Shown: positions 39,045 through 48,337 of the stretch, in pieces | How the letters are laid out: every line of letters starts with the position of its first letter | Numbering within the stretch: position 1 is the first letter of the stretch | Source: JBFMFE01 sp040752295 | Lineage (GTDB): Bacteria; UBP15; UBA6099; JBFMBQ01 | Direction of reading: 5' to 3' | DNA length: 52,063 nt | Assembly: GCA_040752295.1 (NCBI GenBank) | Contig: JBFMFE010000081.1 | Location: forward strand, 1-52,063 | Program-made: the position numbers and the translations under genes | The notes under the pieces: generated by a model | What the model saw: only the letters and a program-made list of their open reading frames with translations | Database searches by the model: none | Told to the model about the DNA's origin: nothing

Positions 39045-41519
39045 ATGAAGAGAAAAACGGCTGAAGAACGCGAAGACAAATCCAGGATCGTACCAGTCGA
39101 GCTGGAGGGACAGATGAAGGATTCCTACATAGATTACGCCATGAGCGTCATCGTGGGACGCGCCCTGCCGGACGCGAGGGACGGACTCAAACCCGTGCAT
39201 CGGAGAATCGTGTACGCCATGCACGACATGGGACTGGGCCCCGAAAAACCCTACAGGAAATCCGCGAAGGTGGTGGGGGAAGTCATGGGGCGGTTCCACC
39301 CCCACGGCGACGCCGCCATATACGACACGCTCGTGAGAATGGCGCAGGATTTTACCATGCGCTACACGCTGATTGACGGTCACGGGAACTTCGGCTCCGT
39401 GGACGGCGACAACCCCGCGGCGATGAGGTACACAGAGGTGCGCCTCGCCCCGCTGGCGTCCGAACTCGTCCGGGACATACGAATGGACACCGTTGACTTC
39501 GCGGACAATTACGACGCATCCGAACGGGAGCCGGCGGTGCTCCCGGCGCCGTTCCCAAGCCTTCTCGTCAACGGCAGCGCGGGCATCGCCGTCGGTATGG
39601 CGACAAACATTCCCCCGCATAACCTCTCAGAGGTCATAGACGGCGTCGTGGCGATGATTGACGACCCCGATTGCGACCCACGCAAACTGATGAAATTCGT
39701 CAAGGGTCCCGACTTTCCCACCGGGGGCGAAATCCTCGGGAGAGACGGAATACGCGAGGCGTACGACACCGGAAGAGGAAAAATCACCCTGAGGGGCGCG
39801 CTCGGCTTCGAACCCCTGAAGGGCAACAGGCAGAGCATCGTAATAACCGAACTCCCGTACCAGGTCAACAAGGCGGCTTTTATCGAGAGCGTCGCGGACC
39901 TCGTGAAAGGAAAAAAACTCGACGGCGTATCCGACATACGCGACGAGTCCGACCGCGACGGAATGAGAATCGTCATCGAGCTGAGACGCGACGTCAACCC
40001 GCACGTGATCTCGAACTGCCTCATAAAACACACCCAGTTTCAGGTGTCGTACGGCATTATCATGCTCGCTCTCCACAAGACGAGACCGGTCCTGCTGAAC
40101 CTCAGTGACGCGATCAAGTACTTCATCGAGCACAGAAGGGAAGTCGTTCGAAGGAGGACGACCTTCGAACTCGCAAAGGCGCGGGAAAGGGCGCATATCC
40201 TCGAGGGACTCACCGAAGCGCTGAAAAACATTGACGCGGTAATCGAGCTTATAAAGAAATCCAGGGACGTCGCCGCCGCTAAAACGGGCTTGATGGAGCG
40301 CTTCAAACTCACGGAAATTCAGGCGCAGGCGATTCTCGATATGCGCCTGCAGAAACTGACCGGCATCGAGAAAAAAGCGATCATGGACGAATACACGGAA
40401 CTGATCAAGAAAATCGGCGCCCTCGAGGACGTACTCGCGAGCGAAAGAAAAATCCTTCAGATCATCAAAGAGGAATGCGGGAAGATAAGGGAAGAGTTCG
40501 GCGATAAAAGAAAGACCAGAATCACGGCGGAGGAGGACGAGATTGACATCGAAGACCTCATTCAGAAAGAGGACGTCGTGGTCACCGTCACAAGAGACGG
40601 CTGGGTGAAGAGGCTGCCTGTAGGCACGTACAGGCTTCAGGCGAGGGGAGGGAAGGGCATCATCGGCGCCATGACCAAAGCCGAGGACGTCGTGAAACAC
40701 ATGTTCGTTTCATCATCTCACGACATCATCCTCGTCTTTTCGAACCGCGGCTCCGTTTACAGAATCAAGGCTTACCACATCCCGCAGGCGAGCCGCACCG
40801 CGAAAGGCACCCCCATCGTCAACCTCCTTCAGCTCTCCGGCTCTGAAAAGGTCGCCGCGGTCATCCCCATAGGACAGTTCGACGAAAAACGCTTCCTTGT
40901 CATGGTGACGAAAAACGGCATCGTGAAAAAGACGAGGCTCGCCGCATACGACACCCCGCGCAAGGGCGGGATAAGGGGGATCGGACTCAGCCTCGACGAT
41001 GAGCTGCGCTATGTGCTCCTCACCGACGGCGAGCGCGAGATCGTGCTCGGAACAAAAAAAGGACTCTCCATAAGGTTCGCAGAACGCGAAGTGCGCCCGA
41101 TGGGACGCGCCGCCGCGGGCGTGAAGGGAATAACGCTCAAGCGGGAAGACGAAGTCGTGGGCGCCGCGGTCGTACAGGAAAACTGCTCCCTCCTCGTCGT
41201 GTGCGAGAAAGGCTTCGGAAAAAGAACCAGCCTCGAATACTACCGCCCGCAGAAACGCGGCGGCATGGGCATCAAAACCATTCAGGCGTCCGAGAAAAAC
41301 GGCTGCGTCGTCGGGATAGAGGTCGTAAGCCTCGACGAGGAACTCCTGATGATTTCAGACCGCGGCATACTCATCCGCCAGCCGGTCAAAACGGTCAAAT
41401 CCACCGTCGGACGAAGCACACAGGGCGTGCGCCTCATGCGGATAGACCCCGGCGACCGCATTGTCGCGTTCGAAACGTATCTCCCCTCGGAAGAGAACAA
41501 CCACGCGGCGGACGCCTGA
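39045..41519 (+). CDS. gyrA: DNA gyrase subunit A
   Basis: Breakage-reunion subunit, 824 aa. The catalytic tyrosine is Y129 (AMRYTEVRL). The GyrA box QARGGKG in the C-terminal wrapping domain marks it as gyrase and not topoisomerase IV. In the quinolone region (HPHGDAAIYD), the position of E. coli Ser83 is Ala90, a natural change also seen in mycobacteria and linked there to lower quinolone sensitivity. It lies 78 bases after gyrB and converges with lepA. Confidence 0.97.
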   Translation: MKRKTAEEREDKSRIVPVELEGQMKDSYIDYAMSVIVGRALPDARDGLKPVHRRIVYAMHDMGLGPEKPYRKSAKVVGEVMGRFHPHGDAAIYDTLVRMAQDFTMRYTLIDGHGNFGSVDGDNPAAMRYTEVRLAPLASELVRDIRMDTVDFADNYDASEREPAVLPAPFPSLLVNGSAGIAVGMATNIPPHNLSEVIDGVVAMIDDPDCDPRKLMKFVKGPDFPTGGEILGRDGIREAYDTGRGKITLRGALGFEPLKGNRQSIVITELPYQVNKAAFIESVADLVKGKKLDGVSDIRDESDRDGMRIVIELRRDVNPHVISNCLIKHTQFQVSYGIIMLALHKTRPVLLNLSDAIKYFIEHRREVVRRRTTFELAKARERAHILEGLTEALKNIDAVIELIKKSRDVAAAKTGLMERFKLTEIQAQAILDMRLQKLTGIEKKAIMDEYTELIKKIGALEDVLASERKILQIIKEECGKIREEFGDKRKTRITAEEDEIDIEDLIQKEDVVVTVTRDGWVKRLPVGTYRLQARGGKGIIGAMTKAEDVVKHMFVSSSHDIILVFSNRGSVYRIKAYHIPQASRTAKGTPIVNLLQLSGSEKVAAVIPIGQFDEKRFLVMVTKNGIVKKTRLAAYDTPRKGGIRGIGLSLDDELRYVLLTDGEREIVLGTKKGLSIRFAEREVRPMGRAAAGVKGITLKREDEVVGAAVVQENCSLLVVCEKGFGKRTSLEYYRPQKRGGMGIKTIQASEKNGCVVGIEVVSLDEELLMISDRGILIRQPVKTVKSTVGRSTQGVRLMRIDPGDRIVAFETYLPSEENNHAADA

Positions 41520-41600
41520 ACCGCGGACCGCGGCTTGCAGGCGTTCAAACCAGCAGCCGCTTCACCGCGACACCCGTCGGGCGGCGCCGCTCGAAGACGG

Positions 41601-43424
41601 TTACGGCTGTTTTTCACGGACCGTGTCCAGAATAGCAAGGAATGCCTCCTGGGGTATGCGCACGTTCCCGACGTTCTTAAGCCGCTTCTTCCCCGCCTTC
41701 TGCTTCTCGATCAGCTTGCGCTTCCTCGTTACGTCGCCGCCGTAACACTTGGCGGTAACGTTCTTTCTCATCGGCGGTATGGTCTCCCTCGCTATGACCC
41801 GGGAACCAACGGCAGCCTGCACCGAAACCTCGAACTGGTGGCGGGGAATAGCCTTCCTCAGCCGCTCGACTATGCGCCTCCCCCTCCGGTACGCCTCGTC
41901 TCTGTGAACTATGAGCGAGAGCGAATCGGCTTCCCTGCCCCCGACCAGAATCTTCAGCTTCACCAGGTCCGAGTCGAGGTACGACGCGAACTCGTAGTTC
42001 ATCGAACCGTAACCGCGCGTGCACGACTTGAGGCGATCGAAAAAATCGAATATCACCTCGCTGAGAGGAAGAAGGTACTCGAGACTGACGCGTTTCTCCG
42101 AAAGGTATTCCGTGTTCCTGAACTCGCCCCGCTTCTCCCTGCACAGCTCCATGACCGCCCCGATGAACTCGACCGGCGCAACGACCGTGAGGCGGACGTA
42201 CGGCTCCTGAACCTTTAAAAGCTTCCGGTTCTCGGGATACTCTGTGGGATTCTTTATTTCTATATACTCGTCTTCCCTGAGGAACACGCGGTAAACCACG
42301 GTGGGCGCGGTGGCGACGATGCTCACCTCGTACTCGCGCTCGAGGCGCTCCTGTACGATTTCCATGTGAAACAGCCCCAAAAACCCGCAGCGGTATCCAT
42401 ACCCGAATATACCCGACCTCTCGTGCTCGAACACGAGTGACGGGTCGTTCAACCCGAACTTCATCAGTGCAGCCCTCAGGTTCTCGAAGCTTTCCCCCTC
42501 CGACGGAAAATACCCGGCGTACACCATGGGGACAAGCTTTTTGTATCCGGGAAGAGGTTTTGAAGCGGGGCCTTCCGCAAGGGTGACGGTATCCCCTATC
42601 CTTACTTCGCCCGGTTCTTTTATCCCCGCGATGAGGTACCCGACGTCTCCGCTGTCAAGACGTTCACGGGGGCTCATCTCCGGCTTGAACACGCCGATCT
42701 CCGAGATCTCATACCGGCGCCCCGAACTCATCAGCGTTATCATGTCTCCTTTGCGCAAAGCGCCCGAAAAGACCCTGACGTAGGCGACAACCCCCCGGAA
42801 CGTGTCGTAGTGTGAATCGAATATGATAGACCTCGTTTCTCCCTCCTCAATGCTCGGGGGAGGGATTCTTGAAACGACGGCGTCAAGCACCTCGCACACC
42901 CCTCTGCCTTCCTTGGCGCTCGCCAAAAGTATGTCACCGGGGTGTATGTCGAGCGCTTCTTTCATTTCCTCGGAGACCCTTGAAATATCGGCGGCGGGAA
43001 GGTCAATCTTGTTTATCACGGGAATGATGACGAGATTTTCCGACAGTGCAAGCATGTAATTGGCGATTGTTTGAGCTTCCACGCCCTGCACGGCGTCCAC
43101 AAGGAGTAAAACGCCCTCACATGCGGCGAGGCTCCGGGAAACCTCATAAGAGAAATCAACGTGTCCCGGTGTATCAATAAGGTTCAAATGGTATAGCTCT
43201 CCGTCGGACGCCGTATAATCAATCTGAACAGCCTGCATCTTTACCGTAACGCCCCGCTCGCGCTCTACTTCTAATCTGTCTAAATGCTGAGGCTTCAGTT
43301 CGTTTTTAGGAATCGTGCCGGTAATTTCGAGTATGCGGTCGGCAAGTGTTGATTTACCGTGGTCTATATGAGCGATTATACCGAAATTTCTCGTGTTTTT
43401 ACGCGCCCTAACTTCCCTTGCCAT
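41601..43424 (-). CDS. lepA: LepA (EF4), ribosome-associated elongation factor
   Basis: Translational GTPase of 607 aa. It has G1 AHIDHGKST, G3 DTPGHVDF and G4 NKID, then EF-G-like domains and the LepA C-terminal domain (AKCYGGDVTRKRKLIEKQKA). The ATG at 43424 gives the usual length; an upstream ATG at 43460 lies inside murJ. It overlaps the end of murJ by 17 bases. Confidence 0.97.
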   Translation of the reverse strand: MAREVRARKNTRNFGIIAHIDHGKSTLADRILEITGTIPKNELKPQHLDRLEVERERGVTVKMQAVQIDYTASDGELYHLNLIDTPGHVDFSYEVSRSLAACEGVLLLVDAVQGVEAQTIANYMLALSENLVIIPVINKIDLPAADISRVSEEMKEALDIHPGDILLASAKEGRGVCEVLDAVVSRIPPPSIEEGETRSIIFDSHYDTFRGVVAYVRVFSGALRKGDMITLMSSGRRYEISEIGVFKPEMSPRERLDSGDVGYLIAGIKEPGEVRIGDTVTLAEGPASKPLPGYKKLVPMVYAGYFPSEGESFENLRAALMKFGLNDPSLVFEHERSGIFGYGYRCGFLGLFHMEIVQERLEREYEVSIVATAPTVVYRVFLREDEYIEIKNPTEYPENRKLLKVQEPYVRLTVVAPVEFIGAVMELCREKRGEFRNTEYLSEKRVSLEYLLPLSEVIFDFFDRLKSCTRGYGSMNYEFASYLDSDLVKLKILVGGREADSLSLIVHRDEAYRRGRRIVERLRKAIPRHQFEVSVQAAVGSRVIARETIPPMRKNVTAKCYGGDVTRKRKLIEKQKAGKKRLKNVGNVRIPQEAFLAILDTVREKQP

Positions 43425-45024
43425 GTCTCTCTCTGCCGGAAAATTTCCTTGCGAAAGCACTGAAAAGTTCCGCAGTCACCTCGACTTTCAATATAAAGCA
43501 GAAAAGAATGAAAAGCGAGCCGCTGACGCTCATGTTAACCATTACCTGTATCGCCGGGTGCGACCACGAAAGCACGGCTTTCATATAAAGGCACGTCACA
43601 CCCATTAAGGCTGAAGCAAGGGCTATTTTCATGAAGGATTTTACTATCGCGCCCGCGTCTAATTCCCTTACACGGGAACGGAGAATGACGAAAAGCATAA
43701 GCATGTTTGCGATTGTCGAGAGTGAAATCGAGAGGGCGATGCCCCCGTGCCCGAGAGCCGTACCGCTGAGGTACGCGCATCCAGGAACACTGATGCAGAT
43801 GACGCTTAAAAATCCGGTGATGAACGGAGTGGTGGTGTCCTTCAGGGCGTAGAATCCGCGCGCGATCACCTGAAGCGCCGTGTGCCCGGCGAGTCCCACC
43901 GCGAAATACCTCAGGGCAAGGGCCGTGGCTTCGCAGTCCTCAAGGCCGAATGTTCTGCTCTCGAAAAGAAAGCGGATGACGGGCAGCGACATTATCACGA
44001 GAAAGACGGTCGAGGGGACCGAAAAAAACAGCGTCGCGACGATGCCGCGCGCCAGGGTCTTCCGAAACTCGCCCGCGCTTCCCGCGTCGGCCGCCTTGCG
44101 CGACAGCGCCGGGAATATCGCCATCGAGAGAGCGCTTCCGAAAAGCCCGAGGGGCACGAGAAGGATCCTGTCGGCGATTTCGAGAGATGAGACTATTCCC
44201 TCCCCGAGATACGAACCGAACAGTTTCGGGAAATACATGAGGTTGATCTGGGTGACTGAAAGCCCCAGCATCGCCGGCACGAAAAGCTTCAGGACCCTCG
44301 AGACGCCGGGGTGCCTGAGATTCATTTTCGGGTGATAAACGGCGCCCTTTCCCGCGATGACCGGAAGCTGGACAAGGACCATGCTCGCCGCGCCGATGAG
44401 GACGCCGAAGCAGAGCGAGAATATACCGTACCTCGAGCTTAAGAAGACCGCGGCAAGAATGATGCCCAGGTTGTGCAGGCTCCACGATATCGCGGGCGCG
44501 TGAAAATGGTTGAACGAGTGCAGTATTCCGTTGCACAGCGCGCTGCACGAAGTGAGGATCACCATCGGAAAAATTATCCTGCTCATCGTGACCGTCAGGC
44601 TCATCGTCGCGGGGTGCTCCCTGAATCCCGGCGTCACCATTTTGCCGATGAGAAACGGGGCGAAGACCATCCCGGCGGCGATGGAGGCGGCGATCACGAG
44701 GACGGAGAAATTGAAAACGGAGCTTGCGACGTACCAGGCATCTTTTTCCTTTCTGTTCACAAGGTATTCGGTGAAGACCGGTATGAACGCGGCGGTAAGG
44801 GCGCCTCCGGATGCCAGATAATAAAGAAGGTCCGGCAGCATGAACGCGGCGAAAAAAGCGTCCGTCTCAAACGACCGCCCGAAGATCTCGGTTATCGTGC
44901 GGTAGCGCAGAAAGCCGAGCAGCCTGCTCACTATCATGCCTGCCATTACCACGACAGCGGCGCCGCCTACCGTTGCCTTGCCCATCGCGGCAGCTCTCGC
45001 CCGGGTTTCCTTTTCAGTTGCCAT
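43408..45024 (-). CDS. murJ: MurJ lipid II flippase
   Basis: Moves lipid II across the cytoplasmic membrane for peptidoglycan synthesis. The 538-aa protein has about 14 transmembrane helices. Family signatures are near the start (ASGGALTAAFIPVFTEYL) and in the middle (IADRILLVPLGLFGSALSMA). An Arg/Lys-rich N-terminal tail precedes the first helix. It is followed by lepA with overlap. Confidence 0.94.
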   Translation of the reverse strand: MATEKETRARAAAMGKATVGGAAVVVMAGMIVSRLLGFLRYRTITEIFGRSFETDAFFAAFMLPDLLYYLASGGALTAAFIPVFTEYLVNRKEKDAWYVASSVFNFSVLVIAASIAAGMVFAPFLIGKMVTPGFREHPATMSLTVTMSRIIFPMVILTSCSALCNGILHSFNHFHAPAISWSLHNLGIILAAVFLSSRYGIFSLCFGVLIGAASMVLVQLPVIAGKGAVYHPKMNLRHPGVSRVLKLFVPAMLGLSVTQINLMYFPKLFGSYLGEGIVSSLEIADRILLVPLGLFGSALSMAIFPALSRKAADAGSAGEFRKTLARGIVATLFFSVPSTVFLVIMSLPVIRFLFESRTFGLEDCEATALALRYFAVGLAGHTALQVIARGFYALKDTTTPFITGFLSVICISVPGCAYLSGTALGHGGIALSISLSTIANMLMLFVILRSRVRELDAGAIVKSFMKIALASALMGVTCLYMKAVLSWSHPAIQVMVNMSVSGSLFILFCFILKVEVTAELFSAFARKFSGRERHGKGS

Positions 45025-45097
45025 TTCGATGAACCGAAATTTACTATAGCACCTTGCCGGAACGTTTCAAAACACGAATCAAAATATTTTCGCTCTG

Positions 45098-45126
45098 TTG
45101 ATAAAAAAGACAATACGCGCTATATT
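45098..45126 (+). promoter_or_regulatory. Promoter of rpsT
   Basis: TTGATA (45098-45103), a 17-base spacer and TATATT (45121-45126), about 44 bases before the rpsT start codon. Confidence 0.65.
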
Positions 45127-45169
45127 TATTCTCCGTTGACGGTGCAGGACCGGAAAGGAGACTGGCGAC

Positions 45170-45436
45170 ATGCCGAACGTGCGGTCAGCGGAGAAGAGAC
45201 TGAAGCAGTCGGAAAGAAGAAGGGAAAGGAACAGGGCGGCTAAAGCCGCAATGAAAACGGCATTCAAGAAAACCGTAACTGCCATCGAAACGGGTGACAG
45301 AAACGAAGCGGAGAAACAGTTGAAGCTGTTTGTCAGCAAGGTGGACGCAATTGCCCGCAAGGGGATTATCCACAAGAACAACGCAGCGAACAAAAAGTCC
45401 AAAATCACGAGAATGTTCAACGGGAAGTTCGCGTAA
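45170..45436 (+). CDS. rpsT: 30S ribosomal protein S20
   Basis: Ribosomal protein of 88 aa. It has the Lys/Arg-rich helical pattern of S20: SAEKRLKQSERRRERNRAAK at the start and KGIIHKNNAANKKSKI near the end. An AAAGGAG ribosome site precedes the ATG. It is a single-gene unit with its own promoter and terminator. Confidence 0.97.
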   Translation: MPNVRSAEKRLKQSERRRERNRAAKAAMKTAFKKTVTAIETGDRNEAEKQLKLFVSKVDAIARKGIIHKNNAANKKSKITRMFNGKFA

Positions 45437-45469
45437 CCTATCAAGCCTTTAAAGGCAATTTCGCAAAAA

Positions 45470-45499
45470 CAAAAAACCCTTTTGGCTTTTTTGGTGTTT
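45470..45499 (+). terminator. Terminator of rpsT
   Basis: Stem CAAAAAACCC / GGCTTTTTTG (one mismatch) with a TTTT loop (45470-45493), followed by TGTTTTT on the plus strand, about 34 bases after the stop. The rest of the 276-base gap to comEC holds one longer A+T-rich hairpin (near 45568-45605) and no gene. Confidence 0.6.
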
Positions 45500-45712
45500 T
45501 TCCGCCATGTTCGGGGTTACTTCTGCGATGACAACTGAAGCGCTGACCATGATGTTCTTTGCCCTTTATTCGGTTAAAACACGAATAAAAACAGGGCATA
45601 TTTGAATAAGACAGCTTTCGCTATCACCGACATAATTTCTGAATACAATAATTGATATAGAAAATTGTAGACACACTTAAACAAACTTTAACACGCTGGA
45701 AATCCTGCCCCT

Positions 45713-48271
45713 TCAAAGATCATCAAGGGCCAGCGCGACATGAAGATTTCTGCGCTTGCGGAATTCACTGTATACTTTCAGTAATTTACCGTCCGTTAAA
45801 ATTGTGACGTCGCCGTCCATATCGGTCCGAAAAACATGAGCGCCGATTTCTCTGTATCTTCTGATGACCGATTCGTGGGGATGCCCGTAAACATTCAGCC
45901 TCCCACAGGATATAACCCCGGCAAGCGGTTGCACCAGTTTGAGAAACCTCCATGAGGAGGAAGTATCGCTGCCGTGATGCGGCGCTTTGACAACACTTGA
46001 ACGGATGTCGTATCCGGAAAGCGCAGCGATGGTTTCCTCCCCGTATGCTTCAATGTCGCCGGTGAGGAGAAAGGAAGCCTGACCGTAGGTTATTTTTAAG
46101 ACGCTGGAGACCTCGTTGGTGTTAATTGCGCCGGCAATAAAGTTTTGCTCATCAGGGTATAAAAACCTGAATTCAACGCCTGAATCAAGGACAAATTTAA
46201 AGCCTTTCATCGCCAGGCGCCGTTCAATGCCGTTTTTTGATATTATTTCAAGAATATCCCGGTAAACCGCCGATTCACCGTCACTGATGTTGCTCCGTGC
46301 GCCACCTTTTTTTTCCATAACCGGCGGTTGAACACCCGTGTCAAACCATCTGTCAACGCTCAGGTTTTTCATCACCCACAGAAGTCCGTTCATGTGGTCT
46401 TCTTCGGGGTGTGTCAATACGACCGCGTCGAGATGGCGGATCGCCCTTTTCATCAAGAGTTTTCCGACCTTCTTTTCGCCCGGGTCGTACGATGAGCCGC
46501 CGGCGCCTCCCTGGCGTCCTCCGCCGTCAACGAGCACCCTGAAACGCTGATAGCCGGCGTTCCCGCAGGGAGCGTCAATCAGTATGGAGTCCCCCTGCCC
46601 GACGTCTATGAACGTGACGCTCATTGTGCCGGACGGCGGCGTGAACAGCCATCCCCAGGCAAGCAGCGACGCGCTCATCCCGCCCGCCAGCAGATAGCGG
46701 GTTATTACCTCGTCCCTTTCCCTCGGAGCGGCTTTCAGGAACTTCCACCAGCACCAGAGGGACGCGAAGTAAACGGCGGTCCACGGGAGGGACGGCTGCC
46801 CCGTCAAGACGCTGCTGAAGGGCAGGGCGGCTGTGAGGCTGGTAAACTCGATTATGAATTTCGTCGGCAGGTACAGCGCCGGGGCGAGAATTGTCCCGGC
46901 GGCGGGGAAAAGCGAGGCCGCGCATGTCGCGAAAAAGGCGAACGGCAGAAGTATCCCGACGGCGGGTACGACGACAATGTTGGTCAGCGGCGAGGCGAGG
47001 GAAATTTCGTAAAAATGGCGCGCCGTGACGGGATAGAGGGGCAGGGTGGCGCACAGGGAAATGAACAGCGGGGAAAGCCATCTGCTTTTCAGCGCAGCAG
47101 GCAGAACGCCCATCAGCGCCGGGTACAGGAAGGCAAGCCCCCCGCAGGCGATGAACGAGAATTGAGCGCCGGGATGGAAGATCATCCGCGGGTTGAGGAT
47201 CATGATGAAAAGGGCGGCGCCGAAAAGGGCGTTCGTCCTGTCGTACTCACGCCTTACGAGCAGCGAAGCGAGATAGACAATGCCCATTATCACCGCGCGA
47301 AGCGTCGCCGGACCGCCGCCCGTCATCGAGTAAAACATCAGAAGCGCCGCCGACAGTACGGCGAACGTCACGTACGGGCTGCGCCTCCACAGGAAACTGA
47401 GCCATAAAAAACAGCCCAGAAGCATCCACACGTGCAGCCCGGACACCACCAGCACGTGAACGACGCCCGCCCGGCGGAAGTCCCGCCAAAGTTCGTCCGG
47501 CACCTTCACGTTTTTTCCGAACATCATGGACCCGAGAACGGACGACTCCGGCTCGGAAATCATCCCGAAAAGCGTTCTTCGGAAAACGTCTCCCGCCCGG
47601 TTGCCGGCGCGGAAAAGAACAAATCTCCCCGCCTCACCCGTCTTCTTCATCCGAAGGTACTCCGGAACAAAGAAGAACCCCGATACGCCGAGCGTCCTGA
47701 AGTGCTCGCCTTCGGCGGGACTCATGAAACCCAGCCCGGACACCCTCCCCTCGGTTCTCACGACGTCGGCGTAACCCGGAAGGTCGTCCCTGTCCGCGTT
47801 GGTGACGACCATCAGTTTTCCCCCGCGGCGCTCCATGTGCGCGCGGTCCGCGCCGATCAGGCGAACGCTCATCGTGAACCTGGCGCGCTTGCCCGTGACG
47901 ATAGGCGTCGTTTCCGCGGAACCCTCGACAAAGACCGCCCGCTTCGAGCGGGCGGCGCTCTCAATGAAGCGCGTCAGCTCCGGGCGCGAGGAGATGAGGG
48001 TGTCAACCTGGTAGAGCAGGGCGCCCGCCGGAACGACGGCGCACAGAAGCGCGGGTACGAAAACGGCGGAGTTTCTGAGGGCGATGACCGCGAGGGCGGC
48101 GGCAAGGGCGAAGGCGACGGCAGTGTAAACGTCCGGCTGCGCCCGGGAGGCGATTACGATCCCCGCCCCGAAAGCGACGGCGATGCCGGGCAGAACGGGG
48201 ACGTGAGAAATCAGGCGCTTCACCGCAGCTGTCGCGGACGCGGGGGCTTGTCTTTCCCGGCTGCCGTTCAA
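45713..48271 (-). CDS. comEC: ComEC/Rec2 DNA uptake channel
   Basis: Transports single-stranded DNA across the cytoplasmic membrane. The 852-aa protein has N-terminal helices, a DUF4131-like OB region, the competence domain (GVVHVLVVSGLHVWML, a family hallmark) and a C-terminal metallo-beta-lactamase-like domain beginning at VTFIDVGQGDSILID, with THPEEDHMNG and APHHGSDTSSS. A TTG at 48271 begins this frame; no start has a strong ribosome site, so the N-terminus is uncertain. With the type IV pilus genes, it makes natural transformation possible. Confidence 0.93.
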   Translation of the reverse strand: MNGSRERQAPASATAAVKRLISHVPVLPGIAVAFGAGIVIASRAQPDVYTAVAFALAAALAVIALRNSAVFVPALLCAVVPAGALLYQVDTLISSRPELTRFIESAARSKRAVFVEGSAETTPIVTGKRARFTMSVRLIGADRAHMERRGGKLMVVTNADRDDLPGYADVVRTEGRVSGLGFMSPAEGEHFRTLGVSGFFFVPEYLRMKKTGEAGRFVLFRAGNRAGDVFRRTLFGMISEPESSVLGSMMFGKNVKVPDELWRDFRRAGVVHVLVVSGLHVWMLLGCFLWLSFLWRRSPYVTFAVLSAALLMFYSMTGGGPATLRAVIMGIVYLASLLVRREYDRTNALFGAALFIMILNPRMIFHPGAQFSFIACGGLAFLYPALMGVLPAALKSRWLSPLFISLCATLPLYPVTARHFYEISLASPLTNIVVVPAVGILLPFAFFATCAASLFPAAGTILAPALYLPTKFIIEFTSLTAALPFSSVLTGQPSLPWTAVYFASLWCWWKFLKAAPRERDEVITRYLLAGGMSASLLAWGWLFTPPSGTMSVTFIDVGQGDSILIDAPCGNAGYQRFRVLVDGGGRQGGAGGSSYDPGEKKVGKLLMKRAIRHLDAVVLTHPEEDHMNGLLWVMKNLSVDRWFDTGVQPPVMEKKGGARSNISDGESAVYRDILEIISKNGIERRLAMKGFKFVLDSGVEFRFLYPDEQNFIAGAINTNEVSSVLKITYGQASFLLTGDIEAYGEETIAALSGYDIRSSVVKAPHHGSDTSSSWRFLKLVQPLAGVISCGRLNVYGHPHESVIRRYREIGAHVFRTDMDGDVTILTDGKLLKVYSEFRKRRNLHVALALDDL

Positions 48272-48337
48272 AGCGGTTTCTTAAGGAAAGTCCCGGAACC
48301 TGCGACCCTGCCGTCCCGGGAACCTTGAAGCGGGACC

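Noticed and set aside
41520..41600. Search for a terminator between the converging gyrA and lepA genes
   Set aside because: GC-rich complementary bits are present (CCGCGG twice), but no stem followed by a T-run on either strand.
45366..45374. Exact DnaA box TTATCCACA
   Set aside because: It lies inside rpsT in codons of a conserved stretch (IIHKNN), nearly 11 kb from dnaA. A single box is likely a coincidence.
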